Shown: positions 17,622 through 25,997, counted from the first letter of the stretch. The stretch is DNA of 64,000 bases from CANHVK01 sp044232905 (GCA_044232905.1 JBIIKZ010000004.1:9578-73577), one strand, 5' to 3'. The notes: generated from the sequence alone by a model not told the origin. Numbers and translations: made by a program.

Positions 17622-18716
17622 TTATTCAACGCGATTATTTGCGAATGGTTTTCGTTTAAATTCAGGCGATTTTTGTTCTGTTAATGGGTTAGCATGTATT
17701 TCTTTTACAAACTTTCGTGTTTTATAAATTTCTACCGCTAAATAAATTGCATTGCGCATGGATTGTGCGGAAGCGATTCCTTTTCCTGCGATATCAAACG
17801 CTGTTCCATGATCAGGGGATGTTCGTACAATTGGAAGTCCAGCAGTAAAGTTCACTCCTTCGTCAAAAGTTAAGGCTTTAAACCCTGTTAATCCTTGGTC
17901 GTGGTACATTGCAAGAACCGCGTCGAAATGATTGAATTGTGAGGAACCAAAGAATCCATCCGCAGGATAAGGACCGAAAACAAGCATCCCTTTATCAAAA
18001 TTTTCTTTAATAATTGGAATGATTATTTCTTCTTCCTCCTTGCCTAATTTACCATTTTCTCCTGCGTGTGGATTTAATCCAAGTACGGCAATTTTTGGTC
18101 TAACGATCCCGAAATCTTTTTTCAAACTGTTTTCCAAAACTGAAAGTTTTGCTTGAATTTTTTCTTTCGATAAATTATCCGAAACTTCTTTGACAGGAAT
18201 ATGGCTTGTTGCTAAAGCAACGCGTAAGTTTTGACCAACCATCATCATTAGTGCTTCTTCCTGATTTGAAAGATGCGCTAAATATTCCGTATGTCCTGGA
18301 AATTTAAAGTCCGCTAAAGCAATTGCTTCTTTAGAAATTGGTGCAGTGACAAGTACATCGATTTTTCCAGATGCTAAATCTTGCGTTGCTCTTTCTAATG
18401 ATGCAAAGGCATATTTACCTCCAGCTTCATTCATTTCACCAATTTGAAAGCGTATTTCATCGTTCCACACATTGATTATATTGATTTTATGTGGTATCGC
18501 TTCTTCTGCTGTTTTACAAGATTGGTAAGAAAATTCTTCTTCCTTCACCATTTTTTTATGGTAGGATATCGTTTTTGTGGAACCGTAGATGATCGGTGTA
18601 AACTCTGATAAAATACGTGTATCCCCAAGTGCTTTGATTATAACTTCCGGACCTATTCCATTGACATCACCTATGGTAATTCCCACACGGATTGCTGCTA
18701 GTTTATCCTTTTCCAT
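17622..18716 (-). CDS. pdxA: 4-hydroxythreonine-4-phosphate dehydrogenase
   Basis: Acts in the DXP-dependent pyridoxal phosphate pathway, oxidising 4-phosphohydroxythreonine. The 364 residues carry the PdxA marks: GITIGDVNGIGPEVIIKAL at the start, metal-binding His in HTEYLAHLS, in LGLNPHAGENG and in AMYHDQGLTGFK, and TSPDHGTAFDIAGKG near residue 310. Its start overlaps the end of the pepA gene by 14 bases, so translation is probably coupled. The last 25 residues are a polar tail not needed in the core enzyme. Confidence 0.96.
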   Translation of the reverse strand: MEKDKLAAIRVGITIGDVNGIGPEVIIKALGDTRILSEFTPIIYGSTKTISYHKKMVKEEEFSYQSCKTAEEAIPHKINIINVWNDEIRFQIGEMNEAGGKYAFASLERATQDLASGKIDVLVTAPISKEAIALADFKFPGHTEYLAHLSNQEEALMMMVGQNLRVALATSHIPVKEVSDNLSKEKIQAKLSVLENSLKKDFGIVRPKIAVLGLNPHAGENGKLGKEEEEIIIPIIKENFDKGMLVFGPYPADGFFGSSQFNHFDAVLAMYHDQGLTGFKALTFDEGVNFTAGLPIVRTSPDHGTAFDIAGKGIASAQSMRNAIYLAVEIYKTRKFVKEIHANPLTEQKSPEFKRKPFANNRVE

Positions 18717-20106
18717 TGTAGTTGTTTTCCAAGAAATGTGTTAAAAGTCGAATACCGACACCTGTACCTCCTAATCCTTTGTAATTTTCTTTCGCTTCTA
18801 AGAAAGAAGGTCCTGCAATGTCTAAATGAACATAAGGTGCTTTTACGAAATGTTCTAAGAATTTACCAGCAGTGATCATTCCTGCAGTTCTTCCGCCGAT
18901 ATTTTTCATGTCTGCAATGGAAGACTTTAATTGATCTTTATATTCATCCCAGAATGGAAGTTGCACTACACGTTCGTGTACTTCGTTTCCAGACTCGATT
19001 AATTTTTCTAATACTTTTTGTTTCGCGTTCCCCATCATACAGGAAGCTTTTGTTCCGATAGCTACCACTGCAGCCCCCGTTAATGTAGCAGCGTCAATCA
19101 CTAATTCAGGGTTGAATTTATTGGAATATGCTAAAGCATCAGCTAGTATCATTCGACCTTCTGCATCTGTGTTTAATACTTCGATAGTTGTTCCATCGTA
19201 CATGTGAATCACATCCCCAGGTGCATACGCATTAAGTCCTGGTCGGTTGTCTGTCGCTGGAATTAATCCGATGATATGTACCGGAAGTTTATTCAAGGCA
19301 GCAGCATAGATTGTTCCAGCCATACAAGCAGCACCAGCCATATCGCTTTTCATCAAGTCCATGGAGCTAGCTGTTGGTTTTAAACTTAAGCCACCAGTGT
19401 CGTATACAACACCTTTACCTACTAGCACAACTGGTTTTTTGTTTGTAGCGTTTTTCGGTTTGTATTCAATTACAGTAAATGTTGGAGGATCAATAGAACC
19501 TTTGTTTACAGCAAGAAGTCCACCCATTTTCAATGCTTCGATTTTATTTTTCTCAAAAATTTCTACTGAAAAACCTGCAATTTCTCCAAGTGTAGCAATT
19601 TCTTTCGCAAGTTGGGTAGCAGTTAAGAAAGATACAGGTTCATTCACCATGTCTCTTGCCCAAAGAACGGATTTTAGTACATTGTTTAGGTTTGTAATTT
19701 CGTCTTTTCCGAATTTTCCGATTACAAAAATATTCTCCAGTGCATATTTTTTCTTGTCCGCATCTTTAAAGTATTTTAAAAACTGATAGTTAGACAGTGC
19801 GAAACCTTCAGCTACACTTAAAACTCCCTCTTTTTTACCAATAATAGTAATATTTTTTTCTGTTCGCGGAAGTTTCGCTCTTAAATCATGTCCTGCAATG
19901 CGTAATTTTTCTTTGTTTTCATTTTCACGAATAAAGAAAACATGTTGGTTACCAAATTTTAAGAAGTCGAAATCTTCTTTTCCTTTAACGAATTCAGCAG
20001 CTTGTTGAAAAACAAGTGGGTTTTCTGTTTCTGAAAGGGTGTTTTTTTTGTCCAATAGAAAAACGAGGCTCTCCGTTGGTGCGTAATTTTTTATTTCTTT
20101 TATCAT
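18703..20106 (-). CDS. pepA: Leucyl aminopeptidase, M17 family
   Basis: A cytoplasmic metallo-aminopeptidase removing N-terminal residues from peptides. The 467 residues consist of a variable N-terminal domain and the C-terminal catalytic domain with VGKGVVYDTGGLSLKPT near residue 240, the metal ligand Asp in MKSDMAGAA, and the family signature NTDAEGRMILADAL near 325, plus Arg in the following segment. No signal peptide. It heads a two-gene unit with pdxA. Whether it doubles as a DNA-binding protein, as E. coli PepA does, cannot be seen. Confidence 0.95.
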   Translation of the reverse strand: MIKEIKNYAPTESLVFLLDKKNTLSETENPLVFQQAAEFVKGKEDFDFLKFGNQHVFFIRENENKEKLRIAGHDLRAKLPRTEKNITIIGKKEGVLSVAEGFALSNYQFLKYFKDADKKKYALENIFVIGKFGKDEITNLNNVLKSVLWARDMVNEPVSFLTATQLAKEIATLGEIAGFSVEIFEKNKIEALKMGGLLAVNKGSIDPPTFTVIEYKPKNATNKKPVVLVGKGVVYDTGGLSLKPTASSMDLMKSDMAGAACMAGTIYAAALNKLPVHIIGLIPATDNRPGLNAYAPGDVIHMYDGTTIEVLNTDAEGRMILADALAYSNKFNPELVIDAATLTGAAVVAIGTKASCMMGNAKQKVLEKLIESGNEVHERVVQLPFWDEYKDQLKSSIADMKNIGGRTAGMITAGKFLEHFVKAPYVHLDIAGPSFLEAKENYKGLGGTGVGIRLLTHFLENNYNGKG

Positions 20107-20120
20107 AGTAAATCTTTTTA

Positions 20121-20128
20121 CAAAAGTA
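20121..20128 (-). promoter_or_regulatory. Candidate promoter -7 box of pepA-pdxA
   Basis: TACTTTTG on the minus strand, a TAnnTTTG match, 14 bases before the pepA ATG. The predicted leader is therefore only about eight bases. Confidence 0.45.
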
Positions 20129-20157
20129 AAGGTAGTGATTCCTTTTTAGAGATTAAA

Positions 20158-20217
20158 CGTTAGATAAAAGACATTAGACAAAAAGACGTTAGACATTAGT
20201 CAAAAGACATGAGATAC
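20158..20217. repeat. Degenerate AAAGACATTAGACAA repeat, family 1, site C
   Basis: About five imperfect copies of AAAGACnTTAGAC, the reverse complement of the word at 12781-12830. Lies upstream of pepA and downstream of the DoxX-type gene. The rest of the 20107-20317 gap shows no gene. Confidence 0.65.
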
Positions 20218-20317
20218 ATTTCGTCTTTTTAATGATTCCAAATGTTTTTTTGAAATTATTAAAGATTATTACCTGTTTTCTTTTCGATGTTCTCTAAAAT
20301 ATGCTTGAAATGACATT

Positions 20318-20686
20318 TTAGTTGTTTTCGTTTATTTTCGTGTAATTGTAATAAGAAGTTGCTAAAATTCCTAGAATGATAAATGGGAAAAATGTTTGAA
20401 AATTCACACCATCCACTGCGCCATGACTGATGCTTGCGAATAGGAAATTAAATGTAAATCCAGCGTATGCAAGTTCTTTTAATTTGCGTGGTAATTTAGG
20501 GATGATTAAAATTAAAGCACCTAGTACTTTGAAAACTACAAGCGCATTTCCAAAATATTCTGGATATCCAAGGTGGCTAATACCTTCTTTAGCCATTTTA
20601 GATTGCGAAGTTAACGCTGGCATAACGCCTTCCATTAAAAAGATTAATCCGGTTGTGATCCAATATGCAATTTTGTTCTTTTTCAT
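20318..20686 (-). CDS. DoxX-family membrane protein
   Basis: A 122-residue protein with four membrane helices in the DoxX pattern (WITTGLIFLMEGVMPAL, then LGYPEYFGNALVVFKVLGAL, LKELAYAGFTFNFLFA). The role of DoxX-like proteins is poorly defined. I used the ATG at 20686; a TTG six codons upstream is also in frame. It lies 33 bases after the SRPBCC gene, and this pair (SRPBCC plus DoxX) is common in Bacteroidota, so the two likely formed one operon. Confidence 0.85.
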   Translation of the reverse strand: MKKNKIAYWITTGLIFLMEGVMPALTSQSKMAKEGISHLGYPEYFGNALVVFKVLGALILIIPKLPRKLKELAYAGFTFNFLFASISHGAVDGVNFQTFFPFIILGILATSYYNYTKINENN

Positions 20687-20719
20687 AATTAGTTTATTTT
20701 TCAAAGAGATTAAATATAT

Positions 20720-21214
20720 TTAAATTTTACCATTTTCTACCAAATATGCTAATTCTTCGAAAGTCATTCTGATCCCTTGTTCGAACCCTATATCAATTAA
20801 TTTATGGACTTCTTCTTCCGAATTATAGGCTGTATTAAATTCTACACGTGTACCATTTTTTGTTTTACTAAACGTATTTTTCCCAAGTGATACTGGTAAA
20901 TTTAAATTCGTATTTCCATTTTCATCACAAAAAACATCTTGGAAGGTGTAACTACTAAATTCAGCTATAGTAATAAAGAGCATTTTCCCCCAATGTTTTT
21001 CATTTTCAGGACTAACCATTGCCTAAATCCAGTGACCACCATTGGAAAAATCCATTTTTTTTGTTTCGGCGCGCCAAGGTTTCGGCGCCCACCATTTTTC
21101 TACTAATTCACTTTCTGTGAACGCTTTCCAAACTGTTTCTAAAGGTGCGTTGAATTCCCTGGAAACTAGGATGGATTTTTCTTTAAAATCTTTGATGACG
21201 GATGTTTGATGCAT
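20720..21214 (-). pseudogene. SRPBCC/AHSA1-type protein, interrupted by a stop codon
   Basis: The frame from 21214 gives an AHSA1-like START-fold protein (LVSREFNAPLETVWKAFTES, then ELVEKWWAPKPW). At 21023-21025 a TAG cuts it after GGHWI, and the same frame continues with AMVSPENEKHWGKM to the natural end at GKI. In relatives I know this junction reads like GGYWLYAMVSPEN, so the stop replaces a Tyr codon by a single base change. Total length, 164 codons, matches the family. Both fragments are otherwise normal. Either a recent pseudogene, a read error, or a suppressed codon; DoxX follows. Confidence 0.85.
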
Positions 21215-21295
21215 TTTTATTCTTTTTAGTAGGTTTAAATTAATATAAAACCACTCATTTATTTAACACAGATACGAATGGGTTTAAAGGGTGAT

Positions 21296-21901
21296 TCAGT
21301 TTAAAGATAGCTTTAATCCAACGAAAACATCTTGATTCCACTCGTTGGATACATTCTTGGAAATGCGTAAATAATTCATTTCGTAACGGATAAAAAGTGC
21401 ATTTTTTTCGTTCAACTCCCAATTGATTTGAGGAAGAATAGTATATGACATTCCGTTAGTATACCAACGTGTCCAAAGCGGAATGGAATAGGAAACTTTT
21501 TTATAATCACCTTGGAATGCAAGATTCAAAAGTGGTTCTACTGATGATTTTGCTGTACTTCGAATATCGTTTACCAAGCGTATACGAGCATCCAAGCCAA
21601 TTCCTACTGAAAAATAGATGGGTTTTTCTGTTTTGGAAGAATAATATTCTAGGATCGGTGTAAAATCATAGGCTGATTTAGAGAAGAAGTAGAGGGTCCC
21701 ATAGGATCGAAGTCTTGCATTTACTCTAAAATTTTTTGCTTTAATTAGAGATGAGGTAAATCCAATATCTGTTTTTGGATATATGTATCTGTTTCTTAAA
21801 CTTCCAAAATCAATAGATAAACTGTTTTTTATAACGGAATTAGTTTCTTGTCCATAGATAAAGCTGTTTACTAAAAAGCAAATTAAAAAAAGTTTTCTCA
21901 T
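21296..21901 (-). CDS. Putative outer-membrane barrel protein in lyase operon
   Basis: A 201-residue protein with a signal peptide (MRKLFLICFLVNSFIYGQ) and alternating strands ending in an aromatic-poor DVFVGLKLSLN, the look of a small outer-membrane barrel. I do not recognise a family. Its start overlaps the stop of the polysaccharide-lyase gene by four bases (ATGA), so it is translationally coupled. Function could be anchoring or uptake linked to the lyase, which is only an inference from position. Confidence 0.65.
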   Translation of the reverse strand: MRKLFLICFLVNSFIYGQETNSVIKNSLSIDFGSLRNRYIYPKTDIGFTSSLIKAKNFRVNARLRSYGTLYFFSKSAYDFTPILEYYSSKTEKPIYFSVGIGLDARIRLVNDIRSTAKSSVEPLLNLAFQGDYKKVSYSIPLWTRWYTNGMSYTILPQINWELNEKNALFIRYEMNYLRISKNVSNEWNQDVFVGLKLSLN

Positions 21902-22704
21902 GGCGTTACATTCGTCTTAATAGAACCAATTTTTACTTCGTCGAAATAGATTGTATTGGTATGTTCGGATTTCTTTTTACCTCGATATTGTCCGAATTTA
22001 AAATAGTTTCCTGCACGATTGAATAAGTTACGATGGTAATATTTATTATCTACTCCGTTAAATGGCGTGATTGGTTTTCCGTTAATCCAAATTTCTTGAT
22101 ACGCAGAATTATCATCGTTCCAATAGATATGCGCGACGACATCATACCATTTACCCTTTTGAATTTTTAAAGGAGTACCTACGATAAAAGTTTGATTCGA
22201 TGCAGAAGGATTATCGTTCATTTTTAGTTCGATGGTGTTATTCACATAGGTCAATGCGATAGGAGGTGGGGAACCATGTAATGTAGGACTTGGAGACCAA
22301 TCTTCCCCTTGTAGATAATAAGGTAAATCTTGCCATTGACAGATTAAATTGTACGATGTGTCTTGGTAGTTAGCATCTATCCAAAAACTAAATCCATAGT
22401 AGACTTCCGATTTATAGTGTGCACAGTTGTAAATTGCTAATTCTGTTCGATAACCGTTATTGATATAATCCCCTGGTTTCAAGGTATTTTTTAGCGCATA
22501 TTTTCCTTTGCGAACTGGGTAGGTAACTACTTGCGTATTTTGTGCAGTATCTACTACTAGGTAATGGAATCCGGAAATAGTACCATTTTCAAAATCACCT
22601 ACAAACTGGGGGATTGTTTGGTTTGGTTCGGGAGTTGGTACTTTACCACACGCTAAAAGAAACAAGGATAGAATCGCATAAAATACACGAAAATAGGTTT
22701 TCAT
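21898..22704 (-). CDS. Lipoprotein with heparin-lyase-I-like (polysaccharide lyase) domain
   Basis: A 268-residue lipoprotein: signal and lipobox LSLFLLACGK (lipidated Cys about residue 19) followed by a jelly-roll domain resembling the heparinase-I-like polysaccharide lyases (Pfam Polysacc_lyase). Pointers are DFENGTISGFHY at the start, NGYRTELAIYN near residue 85, the Q/W-rich LICQWQDLPYY and the strand pair GKWYDVVAHIYW followed by EIWINGKPI. The substrate cannot be told, and catalytic residues were not confirmed. Flanked by a DUF6438-type and a barrel gene; no SusC/SusD pair is near, so it is not a classical polysaccharide utilisation locus. Confidence 0.7.
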   Translation of the reverse strand: MKTYFRVFYAILSLFLLACGKVPTPEPNQTIPQFVGDFENGTISGFHYLVVDTAQNTQVVTYPVRKGKYALKNTLKPGDYINNGYRTELAIYNCAHYKSEVYYGFSFWIDANYQDTSYNLICQWQDLPYYLQGEDWSPSPTLHGSPPPIALTYVNNTIELKMNDNPSASNQTFIVGTPLKIQKGKWYDVVAHIYWNDDNSAYQEIWINGKPITPFNGVDNKYYHRNLFNRAGNYFKFGQYRGKKKSEHTNTIYFDEVKIGSIKTNVTP

Positions 22705-23178
22705 CTATTTGTAATTTGAATTTACACGTTTCATTGGGGAAGTCTTACAAATTTCATATAAAACATCTAATAAAGCATCCGCTTGTTTTGGTGGAAACAT
22801 GGAAACCAATTCTTTCTGGATTCCGTCGTAATAAATTTTTAATGTAATTAACGAGCCGTCACAGCATTTTACGCCATCAAACCTAAGGTTATTTACGTCA
22901 CTTTTTCGGAAGTTAGTAATGAATTTTTTATACATTTTACGGCTTAATTTTCCGGTGAAGTAGCCCATTTTGGAAGAATCTAGTTCACGCGAATTGCTGT
23001 TTGCAAGAAATACCGTTTCCGCATGAAGTTTAAAGGTTTTATCTGCTTTTAATTCGAGGTGATATACCGGACAAGTACCAAAACAATAGGAGGTTTGGAA
23101 GGTGATTTTTTCGAAGATTTGAGTTCGTCCAAGTTGCGGGAATAAGCCTAACAAGATAATTAATACGTATTTTTTCAT
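22705..23178 (-). CDS. Exported DUF6438-type protein
   Basis: A 157-residue exported protein with signal MKKYVLIILLGLFPQLGRTQ. The mature part holds CFGTCPVYHLELKADKTFKL, the hallmark of the DUF6438 domain, then GYFTGKLSRKMYKKFI and a second Cys pair in GVKCCDGSLITL. Function unknown. Its stop abuts the start of the lyase gene with no gap, making a three-gene operon transcribed leftward. A TAnnTTTG box lies 35 bases before the ATG. Confidence 0.75.
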   Translation of the reverse strand: MKKYVLIILLGLFPQLGRTQIFEKITFQTSYCFGTCPVYHLELKADKTFKLHAETVFLANSNSRELDSSKMGYFTGKLSRKMYKKFITNFRKSDVNNLRFDGVKCCDGSLITLKIYYDGIQKELVSMFPPKQADALLDVLYEICKTSPMKRVNSNYK

Positions 23179-23213
23179 ACTGGTCTAACGAATTTTAAAA
23201 TGCATTCGTATTT

Positions 23214-23221
23214 CAAATGTA
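23214..23221 (-). promoter_or_regulatory. Candidate promoter -7 box of the lyase operon
   Basis: TACATTTG on the minus strand, a TAnnTTTG match, 35 bases before the ATG at 23178. Confidence 0.45.
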
Positions 23222-23267
23222 GAAATTAATTAAACGATTTTTGCTACGTATAATTTTTATTTTTAAA

Positions 23268-23491
23268 CCACCTTTTTGCATTGCCCAAGAAGGTGGAGCC
23301 AAAATCCCGATAGCTATCGGGACTGGGCCTCTAGGAAGTAACTTTGAAAATTACGTTTAATTCACTTTCTGCACCCAAACTCACAAACGCCTTTTGCTGA
23401 TTTTTTTATTAAACATCAGAAGGCTGGGTTCAAACAAGGGTTTGACAACGTGCATTTAAACTTATTTTCTACTGTAACTTCCTAAATGGCC
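23268..23491. other. Structured non-coding interval with nested inverted repeats
   Basis: No gene is seen in 23179-23590. The interval instead holds four inverted repeats: CCACCTT with AAGGTGG (23268-23274/23290-23296); an 18-base perfect palindrome TCCCGATAGCTATCGGGA (23305-23322); a hairpin pairing GCCTT and CTGAT with ATCAG and AAGGC (23389-23424); and two arms about 130 bases apart that share GGCC and TAGGAAGT (23325-23342 and 23474-23491). It may be a REP-type element cluster, a decayed mobile element or a non-coding RNA. No known RNA family was recognised. Confidence 0.5.
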
Positions 23492-23590
23492 ATTTTATTG
23501 CTTCGAAAAGAATTTTTTGTTCCTTAAACTAATTCATTCTTGTTTGCTATAGTTGATAATCCATAAAAACATAGTAACTTGACGTCAATT

Positions 23591-24829
23591 ATGAAATTTA
23601 CAGAATTACAATTACACGAGAGTATCCTTGAAGCGATCTCTCACATGGGGTTTGAAAATGCAACTCCAATCCAAGAAAAAGCTATTCCTACCATCCTTGA
23701 AAATAAAGATTTGATTGCTTGTGCACAGACAGGTACAGGAAAAACAGCAGCATTTATTTTGCCTATTTTAAATAAATTAGTTGGAAAAGAAGATACGACA
23801 ATCGATACATTAATCATTGTGCCTACGCGGGAATTAGCTATCCAAATTGAGCAAGAAATACAAGGTTTATCGTATTTTGTTTCTGTTGGTTCACAAGCAG
23901 TTTATGGTGGAACAGATGGAAAAGACTGGGACATTCAGAAAGATGCTTTAAAAAATGGCACGGATATTATTGTTGCTACACCCGGAAAATTACTTTCCCA
24001 TCTAAAAATGGGGTATGTGAATTTTAAACACGTAAAACATTTAGTTTTAGATGAGGCAGATAAAATGTTAGACATGGGTTTCACGGAGGATTTAGAACAA
24101 ATTTTCTCCTATTTACCAGCCAAAAAACAAACCTTGTTATTTAGTGCTACGATGGCTCCTAAAATCCGGACATTAGCGACAAAAATTTTACATGAACCGG
24201 AAGAGATTACCTTATCTATTTCAAAGCCTGCGCCGGGTGTTTCTCAAAATTTATATTTGACATTTGATAATCAGAAGATTCCAGTAATTAAGCACATTTT
24301 GGAATCACGACCTGAATATACGAGCATCATCATTTTTACTTCTTCGAAAAGCAAAGTTTCGGAAATAGTGCATGGCTTACGCAAAGCTGGGTTTAAATCA
24401 CAAGGGATTTCTTCCAATTTGACGCAGACGGAACGCGAAGAAGTGTTGATTGGTTTTCGATCTAAACGCATACGTATTTTGGTTGCCACAGATGTGATGA
24501 GTAGGGGGATTGATATCAAGGAAATCAATATGGTTATAAATTACGATGCGCCCCATGATGCAGAAGATTATGTACATCGCATTGGTCGAACAGCACGCGC
24601 TAATACGAAAGGAGAGGCGTATACCTTAATCAATGAGAAAGACATGTTGCGTATGCAAAATATCGAGAAATTGATTGAGGCAGAAATCCCACGTTGTATA
24701 TTGCCTGAAGCTTTGGGAGCAGGACCCGAATGGAAAGTGTCCGCTGGAGGATTTAAGCGAAAAAAGAAAAGTAGTTCTTGGAAGAAGAAAAAGAAACCCG
24801 AAGTAACTGTTAGTTCAGAATTAAAATAA
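23591..24829 (+). CDS. DEAD-box ATP-dependent RNA helicase
   Basis: Unwinds RNA duplexes using ATP; bacterial members help ribosome assembly and RNA decay in the cold. The 412 residues carry all motifs: Q motif (NATPIQEKAIP), motif I AQTGTGKTAAF, PTRELA, TPGKLL, DEAD in LVLDEADKMLDMG, SAT, and in the second domain TSSKSK, ATDVMSRGIDI and HRIGRTAR. The tail is rich in Lys/Arg (RKKKSSSWKKKKKPE), an RNA-binding extension like RhlE. ATG at 23591 is chosen over a TTG four codons upstream. Single gene, convergent with the mgtC remnant. Confidence 0.95.
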   Translation: MKFTELQLHESILEAISHMGFENATPIQEKAIPTILENKDLIACAQTGTGKTAAFILPILNKLVGKEDTTIDTLIIVPTRELAIQIEQEIQGLSYFVSVGSQAVYGGTDGKDWDIQKDALKNGTDIIVATPGKLLSHLKMGYVNFKHVKHLVLDEADKMLDMGFTEDLEQIFSYLPAKKQTLLFSATMAPKIRTLATKILHEPEEITLSISKPAPGVSQNLYLTFDNQKIPVIKHILESRPEYTSIIIFTSSKSKVSEIVHGLRKAGFKSQGISSNLTQTEREEVLIGFRSKRIRILVATDVMSRGIDIKEINMVINYDAPHDAEDYVHRIGRTARANTKGEAYTLINEKDMLRMQNIEKLIEAEIPRCILPEALGAGPEWKVSAGGFKRKKKSSSWKKKKKPEVTVSSELK

Positions 24830-24830
24830 T

Positions 24831-25468
24831 CTAAACATCAAAACCAAGGATAAATTTAGAACTATATAACTCTTTAACGAGATTTTCGTGATTTTGTGCG
24901 CTTCCTTGTATGGAAAAAACACCGGAATGCATGTTTTGGTTTTTAGTTTTCTTGGTGATAGACAATGTTAAATCGTAGTTTTTTATCAAAATTAACAGAT
25001 CTTCTAGGTCAAATTCATTGGAATGAACAAAGGTGATATTGTATGTTTCAACTTTATTGGAGCGTTCAATTAAGCGTTGTATGCAGGTAAAACTGAGTAA
25101 AACAATCATTACAATAATTAGCGCGGCAAATGCGAATTCATACCTACCAATTCCGATTGCCATACCGATGGCTGCGGAAATCCAGATGGTTGTTGCGGTA
25201 GTTAATCCCTTGACGTTCATACCTTCCCGGAAAATAGCGCCAGCGCCCAAAAAACCGATACCAGTAACAATATTAGATGCTACTCTGCCATCGTTGCTTA
25301 TATAATTGAAATCATGGTGAATAGGGTAGAGCCTACTGTAATTAAAATAACCGTTCTGAATCCTGCGGCCTTACTTTTATATTCTCTTTCTGCGCCGATA
25401 ATTGCACCAGCAAATAACGCAACTAAAAGTTTTGTTATTTCTTCGACGAATAAGTGGTTTCCAAACAT
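24831..25468 (-). pseudogene. MgtC/SapB-family membrane protein, broken by a frameshift
   Basis: From ATG 25468 the minus strand encodes 56 residues of an MgtC-type protein: TKLLVALFAGAIIGAEREYK, then AAGFRTVILITVGSTLFTMI. A TAA at 25298-25300 ends this frame. In the next frame the family sequence resumes at once as SNDGRVASNIVTGIGFLGAG, AIFREG and a cytosolic C-terminal domain to 24831. The span is 638 bases, one short of 213 codons, so one base is missing around 25298-25303. The intact protein would have about 212 residues, normal for the family. Natural inactivation and read error are both possible. Confidence 0.85.
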
Positions 25469-25647
25469 GTTTTTTTTGATTAATATACGTATGAATGTTT
25501 TAATTCAATTTTCTTTTGGTTGTAAATAAGATCCAATTTTCGGATAAAGTAACTACACCTATCGTCTACATTAGGTACGTGGAAATTTAGTTGTTTGTTA
25601 TAAGCGATTTTAATTCAATCATTTTACAAAAAAAATAGCTAGAATAA

Positions 25648-25680
25648 TTTGTTTTAATCGGAACATTTATTGTAACTTTA
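25648..25680 (+). promoter_or_regulatory. Candidate promoter of the HU gene
   Basis: TTTG at 25648-25651 and TAACTTTA at 25673-25680 (one mismatch to TAnnTTTG) are separated by 21 bases; the ATG follows 21 bases later. The AT-rich stretch 25469-25647 holds no gene. Confidence 0.45.
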
Positions 25681-25701
25681 TTTTACAAAAAACTATAACC
25701 T

Positions 25702-25974
25702 ATGAACAAACAAGAATTAATTGATGCAATCTCAGCTGAGTCTGGATTGACTAAAACAGATGCTACAAAAGCATTAAACGCACTTGTAAACGCAACTTCT
25801 ACTGCATTGAAAAGTGGAGATAAATTATCGTTAGTTGGATTTGGATCTTTCTCTGTTTCTAAAAGAGAAGCAAGAACAGGACGTAACCCACAAACAGGTA
25901 AAGAAATTCAAATTGCTGCTAAGAATGTTGTTAAGTTCAAAGCTGGTTCTGAATTAGAAGCAAACGTGAACTAA
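25702..25974 (+). CDS. hup: HU-family DNA-binding protein
   Basis: Small histone-like protein that bends DNA and compacts the nucleoid. The 90 residues match HU over their full length: MNKQELIDAISAESGLTK, KLSLVGFGSFSVSKREARTG, the arm-tip RNPQTGKEI, then VKFKAGSEL. It is a single-gene unit with its own promoter-like boxes and a strong terminator. It belongs to the plain HU type, not the longer Bacteroidota variants with tails. Confidence 0.96.
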   Translation: MNKQELIDAISAESGLTKTDATKALNALVNATSTALKSGDKLSLVGFGSFSVSKREARTGRNPQTGKEIQIAAKNVVKFKAGSELEANVN

Positions 25975-25997
25975 TTATAGGTTTTCTTTGAAAGAAG

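Noticed and set aside
23268..23491. attC-like integron site or known RNA such as tmRNA, SRP RNA or RNase P RNA
   Set aside because: The border motifs of attC are missing and no conserved core of the listed RNAs is present.
25033..25305. Plus-strand frame opposite the broken mgtC gene
   Set aside because: It is antisense to clear MgtC sequence and lacks any family or signal; the minus strand codes.
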